Positions 19,900 to 30,284 of a stretch of 64,000 nucleotides of DNA are shown in pieces. The first letter of the stretch is position 1; every line of letters starts with the position of its first letter. The position numbers and the translations under genes are program-made. The notes under the pieces are model-generated. The model worked only from the letters and a program-made list of their open reading frames with translations, did not search any database and was not told the origin of the DNA. This stretch comes from Rhodocyclaceae bacterium (GTDB taxonomy: Bacteria > Pseudomonadota > Gammaproteobacteria > Burkholderiales > CAIKXV01): positions 174,170 through 238,169 of the forward strand of contig JADCHX010000024.1 in the NCBI GenBank assembly GCA_020248265.1, given 5' to 3'.

Positions 19900-20664
19900 T
19901 CAGCCTCGATCGCGCCCCGCGCAGACGGGACAGGCCGGATCACGCTTCACGCGCACTGCCCGCCATTCGGCCTCGCGCGCGCTGAACAGCAGCAACCGTC
20001 CCGACAGCGGCCTGCCGACCCCGGCGACGAGCTTGAGCACTTCGCCCGCCTGCATCGCACCGATGACTCCGACCAGCGGCGCGAACACCCCCATCACCGC
20101 GCAGCGCTCTTCTTCCTCGCCAGCCGCCGCGTCCTGCGGGAACAGGCAGTGGTAGCACGGGCTGTCGTCACGGCGCAGGTCGAACACCGACACCTGCCCG
20201 TCGAAGCGGATCGCAGCCCCTGACACCAGCGGCTTGCGGAAGCGTACGCAGGCCGCGTTCAGGGCGTAGCGGGTCGCGAAGTTGTCGCTGGCGTCGACCA
20301 CCACGTCGGCCGCGGCGACCCGCTCGAGCAACGCATCCCCTTCCAGCCGCTGCGCCAGCGCGACTACCTGCGTGGCAGGGTTGATCGCCTGCATCGAACG
20401 GCCGATGGAATCGACCTTGAGCATGCCGATGCTTTGCGTGGTGTGCGCAACCTGCCGCTGCAGGTTGGTCAGGTCGACCCGGTCCGCATCGCAGACCACC
20501 AGCTCGCCGATACCGGCGCTCGCGAGGTAGAGTGCAACCGGGGAACCCAGCCCCCCGGCCCCGACCAGGAGTACCCGGCCATCGAGCAGACGCTGCTGGC
20601 CGTCGATCCCGATCTCGTCGAGCAGGATATGGCGGCTGTAACGGGTGAGCTGGTCGTCATCCAT
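19900..20664 (-). CDS. moeB: HesA/MoeB/ThiF family adenylyltransferase
   Basis: A 254-residue E1-like enzyme that adenylates the C-terminal Gly of a sulfur-carrier protein (MoaD or ThiS). RYSRHILLDEIG is the family start, VGAGGLGSPVALYLA the nucleotide loop, and two CxxC pairs (CYHC and CPVC) form the structural zinc site. It lacks a rhodanese domain. Its place downstream of ctpA is conserved in Burkholderiales, so it is probably read from the same transcript after 78 bp. MoeB versus ThiF cannot be separated by sequence alone. Confidence 0.9.
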   Translation of the reverse strand: MDDDQLTRYSRHILLDEIGIDGQQRLLDGRVLLVGAGGLGSPVALYLASAGIGELVVCDADRVDLTNLQRQVAHTTQSIGMLKVDSIGRSMQAINPATQVVALAQRLEGDALLERVAAADVVVDASDNFATRYALNAACVRFRKPLVSGAAIRFDGQVSVFDLRRDDSPCYHCLFPQDAAAGEEEERCAVMGVFAPLVGVIGAMQAGEVLKLVAGVGRPLSGRLLLFSAREAEWRAVRVKRDPACPVCAGRDRG

Positions 20665-20742
20665 CGCAGGGAGCCCGGAAGGCGGCCGGCCCTGCCGGCT
20701 GCAGGGTACGGGCCGATGCCCGCGCCTGCAGCGGCCGGATCC

Positions 20743-22209
20743 TCAGCGGGCGGCGGCGGTCGTGGCGGCCGGCGCAGCGGCTGCCACCGGCAGTTCGCGC
20801 TGCACGGGCTGCCCCTTCAGGTGGTTCAGCGCCTGCATCAGCTGGAAATCTTCGCGCGAGAATACCTGGCCAGGCTCCAGCCGTATCGGCTCGACGCGCG
20901 GGCGGGCAGGCTCGTCCTTCTTCGCATCCGGGCGCGGACGCGGTGCAGCCTTGGGCTCGCCCCCCTTGCCGTCGGACAAGTGCCGGTTCAGGTCTGCCTC
21001 GCGAACGCGCTGGCCGTCGCTCGGGTTGCTGGGGTCTTCGACCACGATGTCGGGCGTGATCCCCTTGGCCTGGATCGAGCGGCCGTTCGGCGTGAAATAG
21101 CGCGCGGTAGTGAGCTTGATCGCAGTGTTGTTGGTCAGAGGCAGGATGGTCTGTACCGAACCCTTGCCGAAGCTCTGGGTACCGATGATCGTTGCACGTT
21201 TGTGATCCTGCAACGCGCCGGCAACGATCTCGGAAGCCGACGCCGACCCGCCGTTGATCAGCACCACCAGCGGCACCGACTTCACATCCTTCGGCAGCCC
21301 GCGCAGGTAGTCGCCCTGCGAGGCCCCGCGCAGGTAGAACTCGGGGCTGGCGTTGAGCTTCATCCTCGAATCGGGTGCGCGACCGTCGGTGTAGGTGACC
21401 AGTGCATTGGCCGGCAGGAACGCGGCCGATACCGCGACCGCGCCGTTGAGCAGGCCGCCCGGGTCGTTGCGCAGGTCGAGGATCAGACCGCGCATGTTGC
21501 CGTTGTTCTCTTTCCAGACGCGCTGGATCGCCTGCGCGAGGCTCTCTCCGGTGTGCTCCTGGAACTGCGTCAGGCGGATGTAGCCGTAGCCGGGCTCCAT
21601 GACCGCGGAGCGCACGCTCTGGATCTTGATCACCGCGCGGGTGAGCGTGACGACGATCGGCTTCTCTTCGCCGCGCCGCACGATGGTCAACGTGATGTTG
21701 GTGTTCGGCTTGCCCCGCATCCGCCGCACGGCATCGTTCAGCGTCATGCCCTTCACCGGCGTCTCGTCGAGCCGGACGATCAGGTCGCCGGGACGAAGGC
21801 CCGCGCGTGAGGCCGGGGTGTCGTCGATCGGGGAGACGACGCGCACCAGCCCGTCTTCCATGCCGACCTCGATGCCGAGGCCGCCGAACTCGCCCTGGGT
21901 GCCCACCTGGAGCTCCTTGAAGGCCTCCTGGTCGAGGTATGCGGAGTGCGGATCGAGGCCCGACAGCATGCCGTTGATCGCCTCGGTGAACAGCTTGCGG
22001 TCTTCCACCGTCTCGACGTAATCGCTCTTGATGCGGGCGAAGACCTCGGTGAACACGCGCAGGTCTTCGATCGGCAGCGGGCTGGGCGCCTCGCGCTGTG
22101 CGACCGCGGAGAAATTCAGGCTGACGAGAACGCCGAGCACGACGCCGACACAGATCAGCCCGATCTGGCTTGCCTTGTTGCGCATGATTGAACCCAACGA
22201 CCGGGACAT
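20743..22209 (-). CDS. ctpA: C-terminal processing peptidase, S41 family
   Basis: A 488-residue periplasmic protease. It has an N-terminal signal anchor (about residues 10-35), a PDZ domain at about 100-180 (VVSPIDDTPASRAGLRPGDL), and a catalytic core with the nucleophile Ser in NGGSASASEIVAGAL and the Lys in SFGKGSVQ. The last 90 residues are an Ala/Pro/Arg-rich linker and tail. It cleaves proteins at hydrophobic C-termini and often limits peptidoglycan hydrolases, consistent with the upstream envC gene. Start 22209 is preferred; 22185 (MRNKAS) is possible. Confidence 0.95.
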   Translation of the reverse strand: MSRSLGSIMRNKASQIGLICVGVVLGVLVSLNFSAVAQREAPSPLPIEDLRVFTEVFARIKSDYVETVEDRKLFTEAINGMLSGLDPHSAYLDQEAFKELQVGTQGEFGGLGIEVGMEDGLVRVVSPIDDTPASRAGLRPGDLIVRLDETPVKGMTLNDAVRRMRGKPNTNITLTIVRRGEEKPIVVTLTRAVIKIQSVRSAVMEPGYGYIRLTQFQEHTGESLAQAIQRVWKENNGNMRGLILDLRNDPGGLLNGAVAVSAAFLPANALVTYTDGRAPDSRMKLNASPEFYLRGASQGDYLRGLPKDVKSVPLVVLINGGSASASEIVAGALQDHKRATIIGTQSFGKGSVQTILPLTNNTAIKLTTARYFTPNGRSIQAKGITPDIVVEDPSNPSDGQRVREADLNRHLSDGKGGEPKAAPRPRPDAKKDEPARPRVEPIRLEPGQVFSREDFQLMQALNHLKGQPVQRELPVAAAAPAATTAAAR

Positions 22210-22385
22210 GGAGACGCGGTGACCTCTGGAAGGATTGGCGCCGGGCCGGGAAGGTTGCCGACGGAGTGCATTGCAGGAGAAAGCATGGTAGCAGCTTGGC
22301 AGGCACCGTCGTGAGACGGAAGTTACGTCAACACTGCGACATGCGTAACTGTCGTGACCACGCGCTGCGATACACGGCGGCCGGA

Positions 22386-23756
22386 TCAGCGCCCGGCCGA
22401 CCAGCCGAGCGGATCGACCGGCTTTCCCTGGTGGCGCAGCTCGAAATAGAGACCGGCCGGGCCGGAGCCACCGCTGGAGCCGACCGTGGCGACCGGGTCG
22501 CCGCCGCGCACGCCGTCGCCGACGCGCCGGAGCAGCGATTCGTTGTTGCCATAGAGCGTCATGTAGCCGTCGCCGTGGTCGACGATCAGCAGATTGCCGA
22601 AGCCGCGCAGCCAGTCGGCGAACACCACTCGCCCGGGCGCAACCGAGCGCACCTCCTGCCCGGGCTGCGCAAGGATCGTGATGCCCCGCCATTGCAGGCC
22701 GCCGTCGGCGCGAGCCTGGCCGAAACGGTTTCCGATCTCGCCGGCTACCGGCAACGCGAGCCGCCCCTTCAGCGAGGCGAATGCGCCCGCCGGCACGCCG
22801 GGATCCGGGATCCGGTCGCTGCGCGTGACGCGGCCGTCGGCAGCGTCGGCGGGCGGACGCTCGCCCGGGGTGCGGGCGGTGCGCTCCACCGCCTTCGCCG
22901 GCTCGCGCGCCGCCCGTGCCTTCGCCTGCGCCTCGCGCGCCGCCGCTTCCCGGGCCTGGGCGCGTTCGCGTTCGCGTTCCGCCAGCATCCGGACGATCTG
23001 CTCGACCAGGCGGGTCAACCGGTCCTCGTCACGGCGCAGCGTCGCGATCTGCCGCCGGCTGGCGTCGATCTCCTTCGATGCGCGCGCGAGCACGGCCCGG
23101 TGCCGCCCCCGCTCGGCTTCCAGTCGCGCCCGCTCCCGGCCGGCCTCGGCCTCCAGCGCAGCAAGTTCGGCGCCCTTGCTCTTGCGCTCCCCCGACAGCC
23201 TCGCCAGCCGGGCCAGTTCGGTGCGCAGCCCCTCGATCTGCTCGAGGTAGGCGCGATGCAGGTAACCGTAGTAGTGCAGCATTCGCGTTGCCTCGGCCGG
23301 ATTCGCGCCCGACAGCGCGAGTTGCAGCGGATCAGGGTCGCCAGCCATGTATCGCCGCTGCAGCAACTGGCCGAGCCGCTCCTGCTGGGCACGCACCCGG
23401 CCCTCGACGGTACCGGCCTCGCCCGACAGCCGCGCGATGTCGTCGTTCACCGCCTTCTTCTCGCCGGCGATCTCGAACAACCGGCGACTCGCCTCGCTGA
23501 TCGCGCGCTCGGATTCGCGCAGCGCATCGGCCGCCTCCGACTTCACCTCCTCGGCACCGGCGACTTTCTTCTGCAGCGCCTCGATGCGCTGCCGCAGTTC
23601 CTGCAGTTCACCGCGGGCGGCATCCGCAGCCTTCGGGGACGCCGTGGCCGGGCGCGCATCGGCCGCACGCGCGCCGGCGGCAGCCACGGCCACGACCAGT
23701 CCCGCGCCGAGCAGCACCGCCAGCAGCGCCGCGCGGCCGCGGCCGCGGCCGGGCAC
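22386..23756 (-). CDS. envC: Murein hydrolase activator EnvC
   Basis: A 456-residue secreted protein: a signal sequence (about residues 8-31), a long coiled coil (about 40-275, rich in Ala/Glu/Arg), and a C-terminal LytM domain (about 330-456). The LytM site is degenerate, with the usual zinc ligand replaced in GLQWRGITILA while YFELRHQGKPVDP is kept, as in EnvC activators that switch on amidases during division. GTG at 23756 starts it. It follows gpmI by 51 bp, a conserved pairing. Confidence 0.92.
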   Translation of the reverse strand: MPGRGRGRAALLAVLLGAGLVVAVAAAGARAADARPATASPKAADAARGELQELRQRIEALQKKVAGAEEVKSEAADALRESERAISEASRRLFEIAGEKKAVNDDIARLSGEAGTVEGRVRAQQERLGQLLQRRYMAGDPDPLQLALSGANPAEATRMLHYYGYLHRAYLEQIEGLRTELARLARLSGERKSKGAELAALEAEAGRERARLEAERGRHRAVLARASKEIDASRRQIATLRRDEDRLTRLVEQIVRMLAERERERAQAREAAAREAQAKARAAREPAKAVERTARTPGERPPADAADGRVTRSDRIPDPGVPAGAFASLKGRLALPVAGEIGNRFGQARADGGLQWRGITILAQPGQEVRSVAPGRVVFADWLRGFGNLLIVDHGDGYMTLYGNNESLLRRVGDGVRGGDPVATVGSSGGSGPAGLYFELRHQGKPVDPLGWSAGR

Positions 23757-23806
23757 CCTCGGCGCCGCCGGATGCGCCGAGGGCGCGAGGAACTCCGGCG
23801 GGAGGA

Positions 23807-25480
<1,674 letters not shown>

Positions 25481-25565
25481 GGGCGACGATCCTACTTCAT
25501 AATACGCGCCCGTCGATATCGGGCCGGTGGCATTCGTCATTGGCCAACCGCTGGAGTACAGCCGA

Positions 25566-25997
25566 GTGAGTGTCTGGGATTTCCTGCAACAGAACATCCT
25601 GCTGGTGACGGTGGCAGTGGTCAGCGGATCGCTGCTCGTGTGGCCGCTCCTGATGGGCCTCATCAACGGTACGAGCGAGATCGGCGTGACCGATGCCGTC
25701 AACCTGATCAACCGCAAGGATGCGCTGCTGATCGATGTGCGCGACCCGGCAGAGTTCGCTGCCGGACACATCCCGCACGCGCGCAATCTGCCTGCAGCCG
25801 AGGTTGCCGGTCGCCTGAAGGAATTCGAAAAGTACAAGGCGAAGCCGATCATCGTCCATTGCCGCAACGGCCAGCGGTCCGGCGCCGCGACCAATGCCTT
25901 CCGCAAGGCCGGCTTTGCCGAGGCGGTCAAGCTGCGCGACGGCCTGACCGCATGGGAACAGGCCAACCTTCCGATCCAGAAGGGCGCGAAGGGCTGA
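25566..25997 (+). CDS. Membrane-anchored rhodanese-like protein
   Basis: A 143-residue protein with one N-terminal transmembrane helix (about residues 9-30) and a rhodanese domain (about 38-138). The active-site loop is VHCRNGQRSG, with the catalytic Cys, and LIDVRDPAEFAAGHI is the first signature. It would transfer sulfane sulfur at the inner membrane surface. GTG at 25566 with GGAG upstream is chosen; a GTG at 25527 would add 13 residues. It heads the conserved rhodanese-grxC-secB-gpsA-trmL set. Confidence 0.9.
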   Translation: MSVWDFLQQNILLVTVAVVSGSLLVWPLLMGLINGTSEIGVTDAVNLINRKDALLIDVRDPAEFAAGHIPHARNLPAAEVAGRLKEFEKYKAKPIIVHCRNGQRSGAATNAFRKAGFAEAVKLRDGLTAWEQANLPIQKGAKG

Positions 25998-26043
25998 ACG
26001 CGCCGCACCGATCCCCAAGCGAACCCGAACAGGAAACGCCGCG

Positions 26044-26304
26044 ATGCCGAAGATCACGATGTACTCGACCGGAGTCTGCCCCTACTGCCAGATGGCCGAG
26101 CGCCTGCTGCGCGCGAAGGGCGTCACCGAGATAGAGAAGATCCGCATCGATACCGACCCGGCGATCCGCGATCAGATGATCGAGCGCACCGGCCGGCGCA
26201 CCGTGCCGCAGATCTACATCGGCGAGCGCCATGTCGGCGGCTTCGACGACCTGTCCGCGCTTGACCGCGCAGGCGGTCTCGACCCGCTGCTGGCCGGCGC
26301 CTGA
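26044..26304 (+). CDS. grxC: Glutaredoxin 3
   Basis: An 86-residue dithiol glutaredoxin with the active site CPYC in TGVCPYCQMAERLL, the TVPQIYIG cis-Pro loop and the GGFDDL glutathione-binding motif. It reduces protein disulfides with glutathione in the cytoplasm. AGGAAA precedes the ATG. It lies 46 bp after the rhodanese gene and 89 bp before secB. Confidence 0.97.
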   Translation: MPKITMYSTGVCPYCQMAERLLRAKGVTEIEKIRIDTDPAIRDQMIERTGRRTVPQIYIGERHVGGFDDLSALDRAGGLDPLLAGA

Positions 26305-26393
26305 GCGCGGCGGCAGGCCTGTCGACAGGCCGCCCGCGCACGCAGCACATCATTTCCCCTCCGCCGTCCCGGCGGCAATCGAACGGATCGACC

Positions 26394-26870
26394 ATGGCCG
26401 AAACCAATCCCGCAGCAGGCGCGACACAACCGCAGTTCGCGATCGAGAAGCTCTACATCAAGGATCTCTCGCTCGAAGTCCCGAACGCCCCGAACATCTT
26501 CATGGAGCAGGGCCAGCCGGCGGTGGACCTCAACCTGCACACCGACGGCAAACACATACGCGACGACGCCTACCACGTCACGCTGACCGTCACCGTGACG
26601 GCGAAGATGGGCGACAAGACCCTGTTCCTGATCGAGGTCGTGCAGGGCGGCATCTTCCGTATTTCTGGCGTACTGCCGGACATGCTGCCCCAGGTACTTG
26701 GCATCACCTGCCCGAACCTGCTGTATCCGTACGCGCGCGAAGTGGTGTCGGACGTGTCGGTCCGCGCGGGTTTCATGCCGATCGTCCTGCAGCCGATCAA
26801 CTTCGAGATGCTGTACCAGCAGCAGGCGCAGGCTGCCGAGGCCACGGCCGGCGACGGCCAGACGCACTGA
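26394..26870 (+). CDS. secB: Protein-export chaperone SecB
   Basis: A 158-residue export chaperone. The conserved phrases FAIEKLYIKDLSLEVPNAP, FLIEVVQGGIF and TCPNLLYPYAREVVSD are all present. It forms tetramers that hold pre-proteins unfolded and hand them to SecA. The Ala/Gln-rich C-terminal tail (QQQAQAAEATA) is normal for the family. Confidence 0.98.
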   Translation: MAETNPAAGATQPQFAIEKLYIKDLSLEVPNAPNIFMEQGQPAVDLNLHTDGKHIRDDAYHVTLTVTVTAKMGDKTLFLIEVVQGGIFRISGVLPDMLPQVLGITCPNLLYPYAREVVSDVSVRAGFMPIVLQPINFEMLYQQQAQAAEATAGDGQTH

Positions 26871-26887
26871 TCCGGATCCCGGCGGTC

Positions 26888-27379
26888 ATGGCAGGCATGC
26901 GTCCGGGACGGCTGGCCCGGCCCGGACACCGGTCAGGCCCGGTGGCCTGCACGATACTGGCCCTGGCGGCCCTGCTGGCCGCGCCGGCCGTATCGGCGCA
27001 GGCGTTCCGGTCGATCGGAGAGCCGGCAGCCATCCTTTATGACGGGCCTTCCGCGAAGGCGAAGCGACTGTGGGTTCTGGGGCGCGGCTATCCCGTACAG
27101 GTCGTCGTGGCAACCGAAGGCTGGACCAAGGTGCGCGACGCCACCGGCGCACTGGCCTGGGTCGAGAACCGTGCGCTGTCCTCGGCACGCACGGTGCTGG
27201 TGCGCGCGGCCACCGGGACGATGCGCGACGCTCCCTCCGAAGCCGGCGCCGTCGTGCTTCGCGTCGGGCGGGATGTAGTGCTCGACATGGTAGAGCCGCC
27301 GACCGGTGAATGGGTCCGCGTCCGCCACCGCGACGGTGCGATCGGCTTCATCCACGTGAACCAGGTCTTCGGCTCGTGA
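26888..27379 (+). CDS. SH3-like domain periplasmic protein
   Basis: A 163-residue protein with a signal peptide (about residues 15-38, ending AVSAQA). Two bacterial SH3-like repeats follow: one beginning PAAILYDGPSAKAKRLWVLG and the other after VLVRAATGTMRDAPSEAGAV, with WVRVRHRDGAIGFIH near the end. Such domains bind peptidoglycan or proteins. Its last four bases overlap the GTG start of gpsA, so both are translated together. Confidence 0.8.
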   Translation: MAGMRPGRLARPGHRSGPVACTILALAALLAAPAVSAQAFRSIGEPAAILYDGPSAKAKRLWVLGRGYPVQVVVATEGWTKVRDATGALAWVENRALSSARTVLVRAATGTMRDAPSEAGAVVLRVGRDVVLDMVEPPTGEWVRVRHRDGAIGFIHVNQVFGS

Positions 27380-28371
27380 AGATCGCGGTACTCGGTGCCG
27401 GCGCATGGGGCACGGCGCTGGCCTCCGCGTTCGCCGACCGGCATGCGGTCTCGCTATGGACGCGCGACCCGGCGCATGCGGCGGAGCTGGCAGGCAGCCG
27501 TGAAAACCTGCGCTACCTGCCGGGGCACCGCCTGCCCGCATCGATCGTCGTCGATGCAGACCTCGGCCGCTGCCTCGACGATGCCACGCTGATGCTCGCC
27601 GCCGTACCGACCGGAGCACTCGCCTCGACGCTGCAGCGGCTCGAAGCGATCGCCGGCGCGAGCGAACGTCCGCTGCTCTGGGCCTGCAAGGGGTTCGACG
27701 CATCCACCGGCGAGCTGCCGCACCGGATCATCGCCCGCTTGCGTACCGGCGGCGCCGCGAGCGGCGTGCTGTCGGGCCCGAGTTTCGCCGCCGAGATCGC
27801 GCGCGGCCTGCCTGCGGCGCTGACCCTGGCCTCGGCCGATGCTGCGTTCGCCCGGTCGACCGCGCATGCCCTGCACAGCAGCCGGCTGCGCATCTACTCG
27901 TCGCCGGACGTGATCGGCGTCGAGGTCGGCGGCGCGGCGAAGAACGTGATGGCCATCGCCGCCGGCATCTGCGACGGGCTGGCGCTGGGGCTCAATGCAC
28001 GCGCGGCGCTGATCACCCGCGGCCTTGCCGAGCTGACCCGGCTGGGGCTGCGCCTGGGCGGACGTCCCGACACGCTGATGGGCCTGAGCGGCGCCGGCGA
28101 CCTGATCCTCACCTGCACCGGAGATCTGTCCCGCAACCGGCAGGTCGGGCTGCGGCTCGCGCAGGACGTACCGCTCGCGGAGATACTCGCCACGCTCGGC
28201 CATGTGGCCGAAGGCGTGTCCAGTGCGCATGCACTGGCCGCACTCGCGCGTGCGAATGCGGTCGAGATGCCGATCACCGAGGCAGTGTGCGCGGTGCTCG
28301 ACGGCAACCTGGACGCGCGCGCGGCGGTCGAGGAACTGATGCGGCGGGATCCGCGGTCGGAAGCCGACTGA
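27376..28371 (+). CDS. gpsA: NAD(P)-dependent glycerol-3-phosphate dehydrogenase
   Basis: A 331-residue enzyme making sn-glycerol 3-phosphate from dihydroxyacetone phosphate for phospholipid synthesis. VLGAGAWGTALA is the nucleotide loop, VLSGPSFAAEIARGLPAA the central signature, GVEVGGAAKNVMAIAAGI carries the catalytic Lys, and MGLSGAGDLILTCTG the C-terminal substrate loop. GTG start overlaps the upstream stop by four bases. Confidence 0.97.
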   Translation: MKIAVLGAGAWGTALASAFADRHAVSLWTRDPAHAAELAGSRENLRYLPGHRLPASIVVDADLGRCLDDATLMLAAVPTGALASTLQRLEAIAGASERPLLWACKGFDASTGELPHRIIARLRTGGAASGVLSGPSFAAEIARGLPAALTLASADAAFARSTAHALHSSRLRIYSSPDVIGVEVGGAAKNVMAIAAGICDGLALGLNARAALITRGLAELTRLGLRLGGRPDTLMGLSGAGDLILTCTGDLSRNRQVGLRLAQDVPLAEILATLGHVAEGVSSAHALAALARANAVEMPITEAVCAVLDGNLDARAAVEELMRRDPRSEAD

Positions 28372-28385
28372 CCAGCGGACGATTC

Positions 28386-28850
28386 TCAGGCGCCGCCGGC
28401 AAAGCCATGCTGGCGCCAGGCCTCGAACACGACGGCGGACACCGAATTGCCGAGGTTGAGACTGCGCGAGGCCGGCTGCATCGGCAAGCGCAGACGGCAT
28501 GCCATTTCGAAGGTCTCCAGCACGGCAGCCGGCAGTCCGCTGCTTTCGGCGCCGAACACGAAGGCATCCCCGGGCCGGAACGCGACCTCGCTGTAGCGCA
28601 TGCTGCCGCGCGTGGTGATCGCGAAGCGGCGCGCACCGCCCAGCGCGGCCACACAGGCGGCCCAGTCGACGTGGCGCCGGACCGTTGCGTGTTCATGGTA
28701 GTCGAGGCCGGCACGCTTGAGGCCCTTGTCGGTCATCACGAAACCCAGAGGCTCCACCAGGTGCAAGCGGCAGCCGGTGTTGGCCGCGAGCCGGATCACG
28801 TTGCCGGTATTCGGGGCGATCTCGGGGTTTACCAGCACGATCTCGAACAT
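28386..28850 (-). CDS. trmL: tRNA (cytidine(34)-2'-O)-methyltransferase
   Basis: A 154-residue SPOUT-class methyltransferase with a C-terminal trefoil knot. IVLVNPEIAPNTGNVIRLAA is the start of the TrmL family, and FGAESSGLP and RSLNLGNSVSAVVFEAWRQ are the knot motifs that bind S-adenosylmethionine. It modifies the wobble base of certain leucine tRNAs. It is convergent with gpsA across a 14-bp gap, as in related genomes. Confidence 0.95.
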   Translation of the reverse strand: MFEIVLVNPEIAPNTGNVIRLAANTGCRLHLVEPLGFVMTDKGLKRAGLDYHEHATVRRHVDWAACVAALGGARRFAITTRGSMRYSEVAFRPGDAFVFGAESSGLPAAVLETFEMACRLRLPMQPASRSLNLGNSVSAVVFEAWRQHGFAGGA

Positions 28851-28910
28851 GCCGCGATGTTAACGGCAGGCGCGTCCGAATCGATGCGCGCAACGCAAAA
28901 CGCTGGCTGT

Positions 28911-30152
28911 TCACCAGGCGGCGTCGAGCACCTCGCCCAGCAGGCCGACCTCGCACCTGAACTCGCGCTTCGGGTCCGCGTTGAAGTTCTTCAGCGAGTC
29001 CTGCACGATCAGCGGCAGGCTCGCGCGCGGCACCTGTACCGGCAACTGCGACAGCCGCACCGGCAGGCCGAGCGCACGCGCGCGCGCGTCGAACGCGTCG
29101 GCGGCAAGGTGGTGCGCCTGTGCAAGCTCGTCCGCCCCGGCGTGAGGGTCCAGCGCGCCCAGGGCCACGGCCATGTTGCGGGTGGCCCGCGCATCGCGCG
29201 GGCCGAGCGCACGCATCACGGTCGAGGTGACGGCGGCATTGGCCTGCCCCTGCGACACCTCCGGGAAGCGGATGAACAGCGCGGTGGCAAACGCATAGGC
29301 CACGCGCTGCACCCAGTGCTTGTCGAACATCGTGCCGCCATCGTCGGCGTCACGATTCTGCAGCCAGGCCGCCGCGCACAGCTCCAGCCGGGGCACCGGG
29401 TCATCGGGCGCCGCGAGCAGGCGCGGCAGTGCGCGATCGGCGAGCGCGAAGGCCTGCCGGCGATTGCCCTCGACCAGCGGGTTCTGGCGCTCGGTTCCCA
29501 GGTTGACCAGCGCCCGGCAGAACACCGAGAAGCCGCTCTCCAGCGCCAGCGACACCGGCGCGGTCTGCAGCGCGCGATGGTCCCAGAACACCGCCTGCGG
29601 CCGGGTCTTCGGATCGAAGAACTCCATCCGGTGGTCGAGGTCCTCGTTGCGGATGGCCGAACCGCCGCGGTGCGTCGCCGAGGTGCCGACGGTGCAGATG
29701 GCGATGATCGGCAGCTTGGGAGCCATCAGCTTCGGGCTGATGGCGGCCCCCTGCTCGGGATACTGGGTGATCATCTTCATCACGTCACCCGCTTCGGCAA
29801 GCAGGATCGCGACCACGCGCGTCGCCTGCATCACGCTGCCGCCGCCGATCGCGAGCAGCACGTCGGCCCCGGCCGCGCGCGCGGCATCGCGCGCCTCGAC
29901 GACGTCGGGATAGGGCGAATCCTTGCGCATGCGGTCGAACTGGCCGGCATAGGCGGGCCCGAGCCGGTCACGCACCAGCGCGACGAGGCCGGTACGGGTG
30001 GCAACCGAGCGCCCGCAGACGATGAAGGCCCGCTTCGCCTTCAACCGCGCGACTTCGGTGGCGAGCGAATCGAGCGCAAGCTCTCCACTGTAAAGGCGTA
30101 CCGCCGGCGTCACCGATCGGAAGTCGGTGACGATTGCTGAACCGCGATCCAT
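28911..30152 (-). CDS. Iron-containing alcohol dehydrogenase homologue, metal ligands not conserved
   Basis: A 413-residue protein of the group III (FucO-like) alcohol dehydrogenase family. The NAD-binding loop is normal (AIGGGSVMQATRV), and GTSATHRGGSAI corresponds to the family's GTGSE motif. However, the four metal ligands seen in FucO (Asp, His, His, His) do not line up: ESGFSVFCRAL occupies the Asp/His helix and VSQGQANAAV has Gln where the last His is expected. It may be a metal-independent enzyme or have lost dehydrogenase activity. A perfect inverted repeat lies just upstream, between it and a divergent enoyl-CoA hydratase gene. Confidence 0.75.
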   Translation of the reverse strand: MDRGSAIVTDFRSVTPAVRLYSGELALDSLATEVARLKAKRAFIVCGRSVATRTGLVALVRDRLGPAYAGQFDRMRKDSPYPDVVEARDAARAAGADVLLAIGGGSVMQATRVVAILLAEAGDVMKMITQYPEQGAAISPKLMAPKLPIIAICTVGTSATHRGGSAIRNEDLDHRMEFFDPKTRPQAVFWDHRALQTAPVSLALESGFSVFCRALVNLGTERQNPLVEGNRRQAFALADRALPRLLAAPDDPVPRLELCAAAWLQNRDADDGGTMFDKHWVQRVAYAFATALFIRFPEVSQGQANAAVTSTVMRALGPRDARATRNMAVALGALDPHAGADELAQAHHLAADAFDARARALGLPVRLSQLPVQVPRASLPLIVQDSLKNFNADPKREFRCEVGLLGEVLDAAW

Positions 30153-30170
30153 GCTTCCACCTCCCCCGAG

Positions 30171-30223
30171 GGGGTCAGGTCTTGACTTTTGCATCGCAGA
30201 TGCAAAAGTCAAGACCTGACCCC
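30171..30223. repeat. Perfect 25-bp inverted repeat with 3-base loop
   Basis: Two 25-base arms, starting GGGGTCAGGTCTTGAC and ending in its exact complement, surround GCA. It lies between two divergent starts. The CCCCC at 30163-30167 can also pair with the GGGG of the left arm, giving an alternative small hairpin. I believe GGTCAGGTCTTG-type hairpins recur in proteobacterial genomes near REP-type transposases, but could not check. Confidence 0.9.
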
Positions 30224-30284
30224 GGTGTGGGTACCAGTATAGGTAAACTCCCGCCTTTACGTCTTCCGCCCTCCGGAGCCGCCC

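Noticed and set aside
22321..22350. AGTTACG/CGTAACT inverted repeat upstream of ctpA
   Set aside because: The 7-bp arms are 16 bases apart with no promoter or second copy near; chance is likely.
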